64,000 bases of DNA from NCBI GenBank assembly GCA_013289985.1, contig JABCYW010000005.1:1-64000 (forward strand), in the 5' to 3' direction. Origin of the DNA: Betaproteobacteria bacterium (lineage in GTDB: Bacteria > Pseudomonadota > Gammaproteobacteria > Burkholderiales > Burkholderiaceae_C). Position 1 is the first letter of the stretch; the number at the start of each line of letters is the position of its first letter. The translations under genes and the position numbers were made by a program. Below the pieces are notes generated by a model, which saw nothing but the letters and a program-made list of their open reading frames with translations, was not told the origin of the DNA and did no database searches. Below, in pieces: positions 31,905 to 41,798 of this stretch.

Positions 31905-33163
31905 CGCGCGGCCACCCGCCAGGCCGCCAGCGGCTCCAGGGCCCACTCCACCAGCGTGCGGCGCTCGGCCACCAGGCTCGCCTGCACGTGCATGCCCGCC
32001 TTCAGCGAGGCGCGCCACGCGAGCGCGGCGTCGCCGGGCGCGTCGGGATCGAGCGTGACGACCACGCGGAAGACGTTGTCCGGCGCGCCGGCGGCCGACT
32101 CGTTGCCGTCGCCCAGGTCGCGCGCCGCGACCGCGCTGCGCGAGACCTCGCGCACGTGCGCGGCCAGCTGCCCGTAGCGCGAGTACGGGAACGCGTCCAC
32201 GCGCAGCCACACGGGCATGCCCGCGCGCACGAAACCCGCCGAGCGCGTGGGCACCCACAGCTCGGCCTCCAGCGCCGCGCCGGCCGGCAGCAGCGTGGCC
32301 AGCGTCTGGCCGGCGGCCACCGACTGGCCCGGCGCCGCCAGCAGCGCGGCGATCTCGCCGGCCTGCGGGGCCAGCACCTGGTTGCCGCGGCGCGACTCGT
32401 TCTCGGCCTGGGCCTGCGCAAGCGCCTGCACCTCGCGGCGCATCTGCGCGCTCTCGCGGCCGGCCTGCAGCGGCAGCGAGGCGCGGTCGGCGCGCAGGGT
32501 GGCCAGCTCGGCCTGCGCGGCGCCGCGGGCGCGCTCCATCTCGGACAGCCGCGCCTGCTGGTCGAGCAGCTCGGTCTGCTTCTCGGCCGCCTCCACCGGC
32601 GACACCGCCCCGCTGCGCACGAGATCGGGATAGCGGCCGGCCACGTCGCGCACCAGCTGCACGCGCTCGCGCTGCAACGCGATCTCGCGCTCCTGCTGCG
32701 CCAGGCCGGCCGCGACGGCGCCAACGCGCGCATCGAGCGAGGCCGCCTGCTGGCGCACCTGCAGGCCCTGCTGCTGCAGCTCGTCGCCGAGGCTGCCCTG
32801 GCGCAACGCGAGCGAGCGCGCGACGGCCTCCTGCGTGGGCCCGCTGGCGCTCGCCTGCTCGGTGGACAAGGCGACCACGGCCTGGCCCGCCGCCACCCGG
32901 GTGCCCTGCGCCGCGGGCGTGGCCACGACGACGCCGGCCTGCGGCGCCACCAGCCGCAGCACGCCGCCCGCGGGCATCAGCACGCCGCCCACCGACTCCT
33001 TGCGCGCGAAGCCCTGCGTGCACGCGAACACCACCAGCGCCAGCACCAGCAGCACGAAGAACGCGGCGACGGCGGTCTGCCACGGGCTGCGCGTCAACAC
33101 GATCGCACCGTGGAATCTCTGACGCTGGTGATCGACGGCCTGGCGGCGGAACAGCTCGGTCAT
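31901..33163 (-). CDS. HlyD-type membrane fusion protein of the peptide exporter
   Basis: The Met at 33163 gives 420 residues. A short cytosolic N-terminus (MTELFRRQAVDHQRQRFHG) precedes one membrane segment (about residues 30-50), then a lipoyl-like half (VLRLVAPQAGVVVATPAAQGTRV). A long coiled-coil hairpin (about 110-260) and the returning lipoyl/beta-barrel part (QVLAPQAGEIAALLAAPGQSVAAGQTL; VPTRSAGFVRAGMPVWLRVDAFPYSRYG) follow. The N-terminal phrase RFHGAIVLTRSP is typical of the microcin/bacteriocin CvaA-type adaptors. It links the inner-membrane ABC exporter to an outer-membrane TolC encoded elsewhere. The gene is translationally coupled to the exporter. Confidence 0.9.
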   Translation of the reverse strand: MTELFRRQAVDHQRQRFHGAIVLTRSPWQTAVAAFFVLLVLALVVFACTQGFARKESVGGVLMPAGGVLRLVAPQAGVVVATPAAQGTRVAAGQAVVALSTEQASASGPTQEAVARSLALRQGSLGDELQQQGLQVRQQAASLDARVGAVAAGLAQQEREIALQRERVQLVRDVAGRYPDLVRSGAVSPVEAAEKQTELLDQQARLSEMERARGAAQAELATLRADRASLPLQAGRESAQMRREVQALAQAQAENESRRGNQVLAPQAGEIAALLAAPGQSVAAGQTLATLLPAGAALEAELWVPTRSAGFVRAGMPVWLRVDAFPYSRYGQLAAHVREVSRSAVAARDLGDGNESAAGAPDNVFRVVVTLDPDAPGDAALAWRASLKAGMHVQASLVAERRTLVEWALEPLAAWRVAAR

Positions 33164-33347
33164 GGGAAGGGGTTGGGGCGACGCGCGCGACCGCGAAGCG
33201 TAGCTCAGAAATCGGTCGCTTCCATCGGCGCGAGCCCTGTAGGCATGCAACGCGGGCATCACCCCGATGCGCATTCGTCAACCGGGCCCGCGGTGCGCCG
33301 GGCTACAGTCGGCCTCCCCTTCCAACAAGCGCATTCCGGAGCCCCGC

Positions 33348-34034
33348 ATGAAGCTGCTGATCGGCAACAAGAACTACTCGTCCTGGTCGATGCGTCCGTG
33401 GGTGATGCTCACGCAGTTCGACATCCCGTTCGAGGAGGTCATGGCGCGCTTCGACAGCTTCGAGGCCGACTCGAGGTTCAAGGCCACCGTGGGCGCGCTG
33501 TCGCCGGCCGGCAAGGTGCCCATCCTGGTCGAGGACGACGGCTTCGCCGTGTGGGACACGCTGGCCATCGCCGAGTACGTGGCCGAGAAGTTTCCCGCCC
33601 GGGCCCTGTGGCCGCGCGACGCGAAGCGGCGCGCCCGCGCGCGCAGCGTCTGCGCCGAGATGCACAGCGGCTTCGGCGCGCTGCGCAACGCGTTCGGCAT
33701 GAACATCGAGGCCGCGCTGCCCGAGGTGGGCGCGCGGGTGCTGGCCGGGAACGCCGACGCGCGCGCCGACCTGGCCCGCATGACGCGGCTGTGGCAGGAG
33801 GCGCTGGCCGAGTCCGGTGGCCCGTACCTGTTCGGCGAGTACTCCATCGCCGATGCCTACTTCGCCCCGGTGGTCATGCGCATGCGCACCTACGCGCTGC
33901 CGGTGCCGCCCGACGTGGCCGCCTACATCGAGCGCGCGGTCGCGGCCAAGGGCACGGCGGCCTGGATCCGCGGCGCGCTGGCGGAGAAGGACTTCCTGCA
34001 GTTCGAGGAGCCGTACCGGACGTCGCGCGACTGA
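33348..34034 (+). CDS. Glutathione S-transferase family protein
   Basis: The 228-residue protein has the thioredoxin-like N-domain (MKLLIGNKNYSSWSMRPWVML). The catalytic Ser is probably in NYSSWSMRPW, the cis-Pro is in AGKVPILVEDD, and the glutathione Ser position is WDTLAIAEYVAEKFP. A helical C-domain contains the N-capping motif YSIADAYFAPVVMR. This resembles the YfcF/zeta-like group. It is divergent from the exporter genes. The substrate is unknown, and a general detoxification or isomerase role is inferred. Confidence 0.9.
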   Translation: MKLLIGNKNYSSWSMRPWVMLTQFDIPFEEVMARFDSFEADSRFKATVGALSPAGKVPILVEDDGFAVWDTLAIAEYVAEKFPARALWPRDAKRRARARSVCAEMHSGFGALRNAFGMNIEAALPEVGARVLAGNADARADLARMTRLWQEALAESGGPYLFGEYSIADAYFAPVVMRMRTYALPVPPDVAAYIERAVAAKGTAAWIRGALAEKDFLQFEEPYRTSRD

Positions 34035-34112
34035 CGCTGGCACGCGACGCGGCCGCGTTCGCTGCCGTGCGCGACGGCGGTGCGCGGGCTTACTTCGGTA
34101 TATTGGACGAAC

Positions 34113-36392
34113 ATGTCCGCTCCCCGTTTCCCAGCGCTCGCCCCCTTCGCGCTCGCAGCGTTCGCGCTGCTGTCCGCCACCTCCGCGCAGTCCCAGGCGC
34201 CCGCGGCCGCAGCGTCCTCGGCCCCGGTCGAGGCGACGCCGGCCGGCCCGTCTTCCCGCGCCGCCGACGAGGAGCCGGAGCCGGGCGTCGCCGCATCCGC
34301 CCCGACGCCGGCGGCGCCGCCTCCCGCAGCGGCGCGCGCGGTGCCGCCCGCCGCCACGCCGACGCCTCCCGCGCCCGAGGCCGCCGCGCTGCCGCCGGTC
34401 ACGCCGGCCGATGCCCCCACGGGTAACGCCACCAACGCCCGCGACGACGTCATCCGCGACGCCCGCGACGCCTTCCAGCGCCACGACCGCGCCCGGCTGG
34501 CGCTGCTGCGCGCCACGGCGGTCACCAACCGCCTGGCGCTGGCGCCCTGGGTGGACTACTGGGAGCTGACGAACCGGATCTCCGAGGTGAGCGCCGACGA
34601 GGTCGAGCAGTTCTACGTGCGCTGGCCCGGCACCTACGTGGAGGACCGGCTGCGCAACGACTGGCTGCTGGAGGTGGGCCACCGCCACGACTGGGACGCG
34701 TTCAAGCGCGACTATCCGCGCCTTCGCATGACCGACGACCGCAGCGTCGCCTGCTACGCGACGCTCGTCGACCACCTCGCCGGCAAGGAGGTGCGCGACA
34801 TCGCGCTGGCGCAGTGGCTCGCGATCAAGGACATCGACGGCGGCTGCCAGCTGCTGGCCCAGACGCTCCACGACGACCAGGTGTTCACCGACGCCGACGT
34901 CTGGCGCCGCCTGCGCCGGGCCGCCGACTTCAACGCGAAGAGCGCCGAGCGCGCGATGCGCGGCGCGGCGCAGATCCTGGGCAAGCCGGCCGTCAAGGAG
35001 ATCGCCGCGCTGCAGGACAACCCGGCGCGCTTCATCACGCGCAAGGCCGACGTCGACACCACGCGGCGCAACGAGATGGTCGCGCTCGCGCTGGCCCGAA
35101 TGGGCGCGAGCGATCCCGCCGCCGCGGCGCTGCAGCTGCAGGAACGCTGGCAGTCGTCCATCGGCGCGGACAACGCCGCCTGGGCCTGGGCCGTGATCGC
35201 CAAGCACGGCGCGCAGGCGCTGCTGCCCGAGGCCGTGGACTGGGCCGATCGCGCCTGGGCCGCCCGCAAGCCGGCGCGCAAGGGCGAGGCGCTCGCGCCG
35301 CCCGACTGGGGCGACGACGTGCTGGCGTGGCACGCGCGCGCCGCGTTGCGCGCGGGCGGCGGCTCGCAGCGCTGGAAGAACGTGATGCGCGCCATCGACG
35401 CGATGAGCCCTGCCGAGCGCGCCGCCGACAACTGGGTCTACTGGCGCGCGCAGGCCGAACTCGCGCTGGGCCTGCTGGCCGCGGGCGCCGAGAACGACGC
35501 CGCCACCGCCGCGGCGCGCCAGAAGCTGGCCGCGCTGTCGTCGACGGTCAGCTTCTACGGCCTGCTCGCCGCGGAAGACCTGGGCAACCAGTTCGCGCTG
35601 CCGCCCAGGCCCCTGCCCATCACGCCGCTGGAACGCGGGCTGGCGCACGCGAACCCGGGCCTGCAGCGCGCGCTGGCGCTCAACGCGCTGGACATGCGCG
35701 ACGAGGGCCGCCGCGAGTGGAACTACACGTTGCGCGGCATGGGCGACCGCGACCTGATGGCCGCGGCCCAGTGGGCCTGCGACATGAGCGACTGGCAGCT
35801 GTGCATCAACACCAGCGAGCGCACCAAGATCGAGATCGACATCGCGCAGCGCTACCCGATGCCGTTCCGGCGCGACATCGTCGAGGCCGCCACCAACGCC
35901 AGCCTCGACCCGGCCTTCGTCTTCGGCCTCATCCGCCAGGAGACGCGCTTCATGGGCAACATGAAATCCGCGGTCGGCGCCAACGGGCTGATGCAGCTGA
36001 TGCCGGCCACCGCCAGGTGGGCCGCGAAGAAGGGCGGCATCCCCTACCGGCCCGAGCTGATCACCGACCCGTCCACCAACCTTCGCATCGGCTGCTTCTA
36101 CCTGAAGATGGTGCTCGACAGCCTCGGCGGCTCCGACCCGATGGCCGCCGCCGCCTACAACGCCGGCCCGGCGCGTCCGCGGCGATGGCGCGGCGGGGTG
36201 ATGCTGGCGCCCGAGGTCTGGGCCGAGAACGTGCCGTTCCTCGAGACACGCGACTACGTCAAGAAAGTGATGTCCAACGCCGCGATCTACGCCGCGTTGC
36301 TGGGCGACAAGGGGCCGCAGCTGCGCCCGCGACTGGGCCCGCAGATCGGGCCGCGCGACGCCGAGCAGCCGCTGGCGCCGGACATGCCATGA
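34113..36392 (+). CDS. slt: Soluble lytic murein transglycosylase
   Basis: This 759-residue protein has a signal peptide (to about residue 27), a Pro/Ala-rich linker (28-100), and the superhelical U-domain (about 110-570). The C-terminal lysozyme-like domain has catalytic E610 in [11 protein letters not shown], the [15 protein letters not shown] motif and [13 protein letters not shown]. It cleaves peptidoglycan glycan strands in the periplasm and forms 1,6-anhydro ends. Its stop overlaps the start of cca by four bases. Compared with E. coli Slt70 it has a longer N-terminal linker. Confidence 0.93.
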   Translation: MSAPRFPALAPFALAAFALLSATSAQSQAPAAAASSAPVEATPAGPSSRAADEEPEPGVAASAPTPAAPPPAAARAVPPAATPTPPAPEAAALPPVTPADAPTGNATNARDDVIRDARDAFQRHDRARLALLRATAVTNRLALAPWVDYWELTNRISEVSADEVEQFYVRWPGTYVEDRLRNDWLLEVGHRHDWDAFKRDYPRLRMTDDRSVACYATLVDHLAGKEVRDIALAQWLAIKDIDGGCQLLAQTLHDDQVFTDADVWRRLRRAADFNAKSAERAMRGAAQILGKPAVKEIAALQDNPARFITRKADVDTTRRNEMVALALARMGASDPAAAALQLQERWQSSIGADNAAWAWAVIAKHGAQALLPEAVDWADRAWAARKPARKGEALAPPDWGDDVLAWHARAALRAGGGSQRWKNVMRAIDAMSPAERAADNWVYWRAQAELALGLLAAGAENDAATAAARQKLAALSSTVSFYGLLAAEDLGNQFALPPRPLPITPLERGLAHANPGLQRALALNALDMRDEGRREWNYTLRGMGDRDLMAAAQWACDMSDWQLCINTSERTKIEIDIAQRYPMPFRRDIVEAATNASLDPAFVFGLIRQETRFMGNMKSAVGANGLMQLMPATARWAAKKGGIPYRPELITDPSTNLRIGCFYLKMVLDSLGGSDPMAAAAYNAGPARPRRWRGGVMLAPEVWAENVPFLETRDYVKKVMSNAAIYAALLGDKGPQLRPRLGPQIGPRDAEQPLAPDMP

Positions 36393-37621
36393 AGGCGTAC
36401 GTGGTCGGCGGCGCGGTGCGCGATCGCCTGCTGGGCGAGCCGGTGAACGACCGCGACTGGGTCGTCACCGGCGCGAGCCCGCAGGACATGCTGGACGCCG
36501 GCTACCTGCCCGTGGGCAAGGATTTCCCCGTGTTCCTGCATCCGAAGACGCACGAGGAATACGCGCTCGCGCGCACCGAGCGCAAGACCGGCCCGGGCTA
36601 CCGCGGCTTCGAGGTGTACGCCGCGCCCGACGTCACGCTGGAGGACGACCTGGTGCGCCGCGACCTGACGATCAATGCGATCGCGCAGGCCGACGACGGC
36701 ACGCTGGTGGACCCGCACGGCGGCCAGCGCGACCTCGCCGCGCGGGTGTTGCGCCACGTCTCCGCGGCCTTCGCCGAGGACCCGGTGCGCATCCTGCGCC
36801 TGGCCCGCTTCGCCGCGCGCTGGCCGCACTTCACCGTCGCGCCCGAGACCACCGCGCTGATGCGCGAGATGGTGGACGCCGGCGAGGTGGACGCGCTGGT
36901 GGCCGAGCGGGTGTGGCAGGAGCTCTCGCGGGGGCTGATGGAACGCGCGCCGGCGCGCATGTTCGAGGTGCTGCGCAGCATCGGCGCGCTTGCGAGGCTG
37001 CTGCCCGAGGTGGACGCGCTGTTCGGCGTGCCGCAGCCGCCCGCGCACCACCCCGAGATCGACACCGGCGTGCACACGCTGATGGTGCTGGACCGCTGCG
37101 CGGCCACCGGCCAGCCGCTGCCGGTGCGCTGGGCCTGCCTCGTGCACGACCTGGGCAAGGCCACGACACCGGCCGACGTGCTGCCACGCCACATCGGCCA
37201 CGAGCAGCGCGGCGAGAAGCTGATCCGCCGGGTCGACGAGCGCCTGCGCGTGCCGGTGGACTGCGCCGAGCTCGCGCTGCTGACCGCGCGCGAGCACACC
37301 CATGTGCACGCGAGCCAGCAGCTCGATGGCGCGGCGCTGATGCGCCTGCTGGAGCGCTGCGACGCGTTCCGCCGCCCCGAGCGCTTCCTGCAGATGCTGG
37401 CCGCCTGCGAATGCGACGCCACCGGCCGGCTGGGTTTCGAGGACCGCCCCTACCCGCAGCGCGCACGCCTGGCACAGGCGCTGCGGATCGCGCAGGACGT
37501 CGACGCCCGCGCGGCGTCGGCGCAGGCCATCGAGCGAGGAATGAAGGGCCCGGCCATCGCGGACGCGATCCGGCAGGCGCGCGTGAACGCGCTCAAGACC
37601 GCCATGCCGCGCGCGGATTGA
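36389..37621 (+). CDS. cca: Multifunctional CCA tRNA nucleotidyltransferase
   Basis: At 410 residues it matches proteobacterial Cca with an HD domain. The nucleotidyltransferase head has [12 protein letters not shown] and the catalytic [10 protein letters not shown] (D-x-D). Next come [10 protein letters not shown] and [16 protein letters not shown]. The C-terminal HD phosphohydrolase part shows HTLMVLDR and the HDLGK motif. The enzyme adds or repairs the 3' CCA of tRNAs and may also act as phosphatase/phosphodiesterase. It is translationally coupled to slt. Confidence 0.95.
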   Translation: MKAYVVGGAVRDRLLGEPVNDRDWVVTGASPQDMLDAGYLPVGKDFPVFLHPKTHEEYALARTERKTGPGYRGFEVYAAPDVTLEDDLVRRDLTINAIAQADDGTLVDPHGGQRDLAARVLRHVSAAFAEDPVRILRLARFAARWPHFTVAPETTALMREMVDAGEVDALVAERVWQELSRGLMERAPARMFEVLRSIGALARLLPEVDALFGVPQPPAHHPEIDTGVHTLMVLDRCAATGQPLPVRWACLVHDLGKATTPADVLPRHIGHEQRGEKLIRRVDERLRVPVDCAELALLTAREHTHVHASQQLDGAALMRLLERCDAFRRPERFLQMLAACECDATGRLGFEDRPYPQRARLAQALRIAQDVDARAASAQAIERGMKGPAIADAIRQARVNALKTAMPRAD

Positions 37622-37657
37622 TCCGTATCGTCGAGCTGGCGGGCACAATGGCCGGCC

Positions 37658-37975
37658 ATGAGCGCTGAACGCTTCGGCTATTTCAATCCCACCCGCGGCT
37701 ACCACCGCGTCAAGAACGGCTTCTCGTGGCCCGCGTTCCTCTTTGGCGCCTCGTGGGCCTGTGCCAAGGGGCTGTGGTTGCCGATGCTGGCGATGCTGGG
37801 CATGGACTCGCTGATCTGGTTCGCCAGCGGGCTCGCAGAAGCCCGGCAGGACGACGGGCTGGCGCTGAGCACCCTCGTGATCGTGATCACCTACTGTGTG
37901 CTGCGCGGCCGCTGGGCCAACGCGCTGTGGCGCGCGAAGCTGCTGCGCGAGGGCTACCGGACCACGCGCACGTGA
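37658..37975 (+). CDS. DUF2628 small membrane protein
   Basis: The 105-residue protein has the DUF2628 layout: a charged N-terminus (MSAERFGYFNPTRGYHRVKNGFSW), a first membrane segment (PAFLFGASWACAKGLWLPML) and a second near residues 70-88. The C-terminus (RWANALWRAKLLREGYRT) matches the family end. It is an inner-membrane protein of unknown role. It follows cca by 36 bases and may share its transcript. It converges on the DUF2905 gene. Confidence 0.75.
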   Translation: MSAERFGYFNPTRGYHRVKNGFSWPAFLFGASWACAKGLWLPMLAMLGMDSLIWFASGLAEARQDDGLALSTLVIVITYCVLRGRWANALWRAKLLREGYRTTRT

Positions 37976-37978
37976 CGC

Positions 37979-38170
37979 TCACCTGATCCAGGCGATCGCG
38001 CTGGCGATCAGGAACAGCAGGAGCGCGCTGCCCACCGGCACGAAGACCTCGCGCCCGGCCACGCGAAAACGCAGGTCGCCGGGCAGGCGGCCGAAGCCGT
38101 GGCGCGTCATCCAGTCGCCGAAGCGGTTGAAGACCAGCAGGCACAGCACGAGGACGAGGAGCCACCTCAC
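37979..38170 (-). CDS. DUF2905 small membrane protein
   Basis: This is a 63-residue protein starting from GTG, which overlaps the stop of the MidA-like gene (GTGA). It has two membrane helices (residues 2-16 and about 45-61) around the family motif FGRLPGDLRFRVAGREVFVP. The motif PGD(I/L)R is typical of DUF2905. It is an inner-membrane protein of unknown function. Gene length and coupling support that it is real even though it is short. Confidence 0.8.
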   Translation of the reverse strand: MRWLLVLVLCLLVFNRFGDWMTRHGFGRLPGDLRFRVAGREVFVPVGSALLLFLIASAIAWIR

Positions 38171-39459
38171 AGCATGTGCGAGCGGTCGCCCGAGCGAAAC
38201 CCGATCGGGTCGAGTTCGCAGTTGCGCGCGAGCGCGATCACCTTGAACAGCTCGCCCATCTCGTGTTCGTTGACGAGCTTCTGCGCGTTGGGGCGCTTGG
38301 CAACGCTGGCGGCGGCCAGCAGGTCGACCAGGCCGCAGTTGATGAGGAAACGCGCCTGCGAGGTGTAGCCCAGCACCGTGAGGCCGGCCTCCTGCGCCGC
38401 CAGCGCGATGCCGGAGAAGTTGACGTGCGCGGTGATGTCCTTGGCGCCGATGTCCACCAGCGGATCGCCGTCGGCCTGGTGGGCCTGGTGGCACATCAGC
38501 GTGCCGCCCGTGCGTTGCGGGTGGTAGTACTCGTGCTCGGGAAAGCCGTAGTCGACCAGGATCGCGACGCCGCGCTGGAGGCGGTCGGCCAGGCTCGCGA
38601 CGAAGCTTTCGGCGATGGTGTGGATCTCGGTGACGCTGCCGTCGGGGAAGAAGCCGTCCATCAGCGCCGAGGCGGCCTGGGTCTCGCCTTCGAGGGAGAA
38701 CGGGACGTCGAGGTCGGCGAATGCAAACCGACGCTGCTCGTCAGCGGGCTTTCCAGCCGAGGGAGCGCGGGATCCGGCTTCGCCGGGCCCGTCCCGGCCG
38801 GCCCCCTCGGGGGACAGGGAGCGCGAGCGACCGTGGGGGTACAGATCCACCACGCCGCGCTCGTGCCAGCGGCCGCCCGCGCGGTGCAGCAGCTTCACGG
38901 GCATCGCGTCGAGCACCTCGTTGCCGACGACCACGCCCTCCATGGTCTCGGGCCAGGCGTCCAGCCACTGCACGCGCGGCGCGAAGCGGGCCAGGCGCGC
39001 CTGCTGGCGCTCGCGCAACGGCCCGGACAACTCGATGATCGTCAGATCCACCGGCTGGCGGAGCATGCCGTCGTCGTCGGCGTCGTCGGCGTCCAGCGCC
39101 TCCAGCAGCTGTTCGGCCAGCGCGCCGGAGCCGGCGCCGAACTCGTAGACGCGCCCGGTGCCCGACGCCGCCAGGGCCTCGCGCACCTGCACCGCCAGCG
39201 CGCGGCCGAAAAACGGCGACAATTCGGGGGCGGTGACGAAATCGCTGCCGCCCTCGGGCCCGAGGCCGAAGATGCGGCGTCCGCCGCCGTAGTAGCCCAG
39301 GCCGGGCGCGTACAGCGCCTCCGCCATGAAGTCGTCGAATGGCATCCAGCCGCCGGCCGCCGCCACGCGCGCGGCAATGCGGTCGACGAGCGGGCCGCTC
39401 GTCGAGGGGGAAGAATCTGAGTTGGCGCCCGCGAGATCGGGCCTGGAATTGCGCTGCAT
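38167..39459 (-). CDS. MidA/NDUFAF7-like SAM-dependent methyltransferase (DUF185) with an in-frame repeat insertion
   Basis: The 430-residue protein has the DUF185 methyltransferase fold. The N-terminal MPFDDFMAEALYAPGLGYYGGG and FVTAPELSPFFGRALA are family hallmarks, and YEFGAGSGALAEQLL is the SAM-binding loop. GNEVLDAMPVKLLHR and LVDYGFPEHEYYHPQRTGGTLMCH are also conserved. Homologues methylate an arginine of a respiratory complex I subunit in mitochondria; bacterial targets are less clear. Between the WHERGV motif and the next conserved block, about 35 extra residues (YPHGRSRSLSPEG onward) are encoded by a GC-rich repeat inserted in frame. The gene is divergent from the pteridine reductase-like gene by 21 bases. 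Confidence 0.88.
   Translation of the reverse strand: MQRNSRPDLAGANSDSSPSTSGPLVDRIAARVAAAGGWMPFDDFMAEALYAPGLGYYGGGRRIFGLGPEGGSDFVTAPELSPFFGRALAVQVREALAASGTGRVYEFGAGSGALAEQLLEALDADDADDDGMLRQPVDLTIIELSGPLRERQQARLARFAPRVQWLDAWPETMEGVVVGNEVLDAMPVKLLHRAGGRWHERGVVDLYPHGRSRSLSPEGAGRDGPGEAGSRAPSAGKPADEQRRFAFADLDVPFSLEGETQAASALMDGFFPDGSVTEIHTIAESFVASLADRLQRGVAILVDYGFPEHEYYHPQRTGGTLMCHQAHQADGDPLVDIGAKDITAHVNFSGIALAAQEAGLTVLGYTSQARFLINCGLVDLLAAASVAKRPNAQKLVNEHEMGELFKVIALARNCELDPIGFRSGDRSHML
38731..38842 (-). repeat. GC-rich palindromic repeat inserted in frame in the MidA-like gene
   Basis: On the minus strand this segment contains CCCCACGGTCGC, CTCCCTGTCCCCCGAGGGGG, nested palindromes GGCCGGCC and CGGGCCCGGC, and a repeated GCGCTCCCT. 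Such CCCCCGAGGGGG-centred elements are normally intergenic in Burkholderiales. Here the length is a multiple of three and the frame stays open, adding about 35 residues rich in Gly, Pro, Ser and Arg. The exact borders are estimated from where family similarity stops and resumes. Confidence 0.6.
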
Positions 39460-39480
39460 CGAATCAAATTGTAGGGATCA

Positions 39481-40326
39481 ATGGCCCACCCCCACCACCT
39501 CGACGCCGAAATGTCGCCCGCCGCGCGCCCCGTGGCGCTGGTGACGGGCGCGGCGCGCCGCATCGGCCGCGTGATCGCGCTCGAGCTGGCGCACGCCGGC
39601 TTCGACATCGCGCTGCACCACCGCGGCGCCGCGCCCCGGTCGCTCGCCGAGGCCGCGTCCACGGCGGAGGAACTGCGCGCGGTCGGCGCGCGCGTGGAGG
39701 TCTTCGCCGCCGACTTCGCCGACCCGGCCGCGACGGCCGCGCTGCTGCCCGCCATCGCCGAAGCCTTCGGGCGCGTCGACGCGGTGGTCAACAGCGCGTC
39801 GCGCTTCGAGTACGACAGCCCCGCCACCTTCGACGCCGCCCTGCTCGAATCGCTGGTGCGCAGCAACACGGCGGCGCCGGTGGCGCTCGCGCGGGCGCTC
39901 GCCGCCCAGGCCACCGCGCAGCCCGCGCACGCCCGCGTGACGCCATGCGTGGTGAACCTGCTCGACCAGAAGCTGCACAACCCGAACCCCGACTACTTCT
40001 CGTACACGCTCACCAAGGCCGCGCTGGCGCACGCCACCGTGCTGCTGGCCCAGGCGCTGGCGCCGGCGGTGCGCGTGTGCGGCGTGTCGCCGGGCATCAC
40101 GCTCGTCTCCGGCCCGATGGACGAGGACGAGTTCGCCAAGGCCCACAAGCTCACCGCGCTGGGCCGCTCGTCCACGCCGGAAGACATCGCGCGCGCCGTG
40201 CGCTTCCTCATCGAGTCGCCCGCCATCACCGGCGTCGACCTGCCCGTCGACGGCGGCCAGCACCTCGTCGCCCAGTCGCGCGACGTGCTGTTCCTGGCTC
40301 GCGACGCCCAATCCGCATCGAACTGA
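39481..40326 (+). CDS. SDR oxidoreductase, pteridine reductase/FolM-like
   Basis: This 281-residue short-chain dehydrogenase has a cofactor motif TGAARRIGRVIALEL, whose Arg (TGxxxRxG) is the mark of pteridine reductases and FolM and indicates NADPH. NSASRFEYDSPATFD replaces the usual NNAG. The catalytic region VNLLDQKLHNPNPDYFSYTLTKAAL has Asp, Tyr and Lys in the PTR1 arrangement. The family reduces dihydropterins (dihydromonapterin or dihydrofolate). The folB gene 11 bases downstream supports a pterin/folate role. An internal Met at residue 11 is an alternative start. Confidence 0.8.
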   Translation: MAHPHHLDAEMSPAARPVALVTGAARRIGRVIALELAHAGFDIALHHRGAAPRSLAEAASTAEELRAVGARVEVFAADFADPAATAALLPAIAEAFGRVDAVVNSASRFEYDSPATFDAALLESLVRSNTAAPVALARALAAQATAQPAHARVTPCVVNLLDQKLHNPNPDYFSYTLTKAALAHATVLLAQALAPAVRVCGVSPGITLVSGPMDEDEFAKAHKLTALGRSSTPEDIARAVRFLIESPAITGVDLPVDGGQHLVAQSRDVLFLARDAQSASN

Positions 40327-40336
40327 AGTCCGCACC

Positions 40337-40735
40337 ATGCACAGCCTCCTGCACCACCCCACCCTCATGGACTGCCGCCGGCTGTTCCTGCGCAACTACG
40401 AGGTGTGGATCAACATCGGCGTGCACGAGTTCGAGAAGAAGGGCGAGCAGCGCGTGCTGATCAACGTCGACCTCTACGTGCCGCTGGCCTCGTCCACGCC
40501 CAAGGCCGACCAGCTGAACGAGGTGCTCGACTACGACTTCATCCGCTCCACCATCGCCAACCGCATGGCGCGCGGCCACGTGCACCTGCAGGAGACGCTG
40601 TGCGACGACGTGCTGGCGCTGATGCTGGCGCATCCGAACGTGCGCGCGGCGCGCGTGTCGACGGAAAAGCCCGACGTCTATCCCGACTGCGAATCGGTGG
40701 GCGTGGAGGTGTTCGGCCTGAAGGAGGCGGCATGA
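40337..40735 (+). CDS. folB: Dihydroneopterin aldolase
   Basis: At 132 residues it fits Fol[37 protein letters not shown] contains the conserved Gly-x-x-x-x-E region. [15 protein letters not shown] and [16 protein letters not shown] give the pterin-anchoring Glu and the helix. [18 protein letters not shown] closes the domain with the conserved Lys. The enzyme makes 6-hydroxymethyl-dihydropterin in folate synthesis and acts as an octamer in the cytosol. Its stop overlaps the ttcA start (ATGA), and it follows the FolM-like gene closely. Confidence 0.92.
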   Translation: MHSLLHHPTLMDCRRLFLRNYEVWINIGVHEFEKKGEQRVLINVDLYVPLASSTPKADQLNEVLDYDFIRSTIANRMARGHVHLQETLCDDVLALMLAHPNVRAARVSTEKPDVYPDCESVGVEVFGLKEAA

Positions 40736-41637
40736 CCGCGGTGTTCGACGAGCAGCAGACGGCCGCCGCGCGCAAGGCGGCCTTCGAGATCAACAAGCTC
40801 TCCAAGCGCCTGCACCGCAAGGTGGGCGCCGCCATCATCGACTACAACATGATCGAGGAAGGCGACAAGGTGATGGTGTGCCTGTCGGGCGGCAAGGACA
40901 GCTACGCGATGCTCGACATCCTGCTGTCGCTGCGCGAGCGCTCGCCGGTGAAGTTCGAGATGATCGCCGTCAACCTCGACCAGAAGCAGCCTGGCTTCCC
41001 CGAGCACGTGCTGCCCGACTACCTGCGCGCGCGGGGCGTGCCGTTCCACATCGAGGAACAGGACACCTACTCCATCGTCACCGAGCACATCGAGCCCGGC
41101 AAGACCATGTGCTCGCTGTGCTCGCGCCTGCGCCGCGGCATCCTCTACCGCGTGGCGGGCGAGCTCGGCTGCACGAAGATCGCGCTGGGCCACCACCGCG
41201 ACGACATCGTGGTGACGATGTTCATGAACATGTTCTTCGGCAGCCGGATGAAGGGCATGCCGCCCAAGCTCGTGAGCGACGACGGCAGGAACGTGGTGAT
41301 CCGCCCGCTCGCCTACGTGGACGAGACCGACCTCGTGCGCTGGGCCGAGCACAAGCAGTTCCCCATCATCCCGTGCACGCTGTGCGGCAGCCAGGACAAC
41401 CTGCAGCGCGTGCAGGTCAAGGCGATGATCCGCGAGTGGGAGAAGCAGCACCCGGGCCGCATCGAGAACGTGTTCACCGCGATGGCCAACATCACGCCGT
41501 CGCACATGATGGACCGCGAGCTGCACCCGTTCACGACGATCAAGGCCACCGGCCGCGCCGAACCCGGCGGCGACATCGCGTTCGACGAGGACGAGTCCTG
41601 CGCGACGCCCAGGCCGGGCATCATCCGCATCGTGTGA
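40732..41637 (+). CDS. ttcA: tRNA 2-thiocytidine(32) synthetase
   Basis: This 301-residue PP-loop ATPase has SGGKDS at 52-57 and the two Cys pairs CSLC (127, 130) and CTLC (215, 218) that bind the 4Fe-4S cluster. [33 protein letters not shown] is the family block. It thiolates C32 in certain tRNAs using sulfur delivered by a desulfurase. The gene is translationally coupled to folB. The C-terminus ends in [10 protein letters not shown], as in beta-proteobacterial relatives. Confidence 0.95.
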   Translation: MTAVFDEQQTAAARKAAFEINKLSKRLHRKVGAAIIDYNMIEEGDKVMVCLSGGKDSYAMLDILLSLRERSPVKFEMIAVNLDQKQPGFPEHVLPDYLRARGVPFHIEEQDTYSIVTEHIEPGKTMCSLCSRLRRGILYRVAGELGCTKIALGHHRDDIVVTMFMNMFFGSRMKGMPPKLVSDDGRNVVIRPLAYVDETDLVRWAEHKQFPIIPCTLCGSQDNLQRVQVKAMIREWEKQHPGRIENVFTAMANITPSHMMDRELHPFTTIKATGRAEPGGDIAFDEDESCATPRPGIIRIV

Positions 41638-41798
41638 ACCGAACCCGCCGCGACCGGAATGGACCAGGAGACGCAAGGGCGGCGACAGCCTCTGGACAGC
41701 GCGCGGGCGGGCCCGCCGCATGCTGGTACATACTCGAGTTACATGCGGGCCTGAAGCTCGCCAAGGTGGTGCCGCCGTCGGTACCCGGGAGACCCTCC

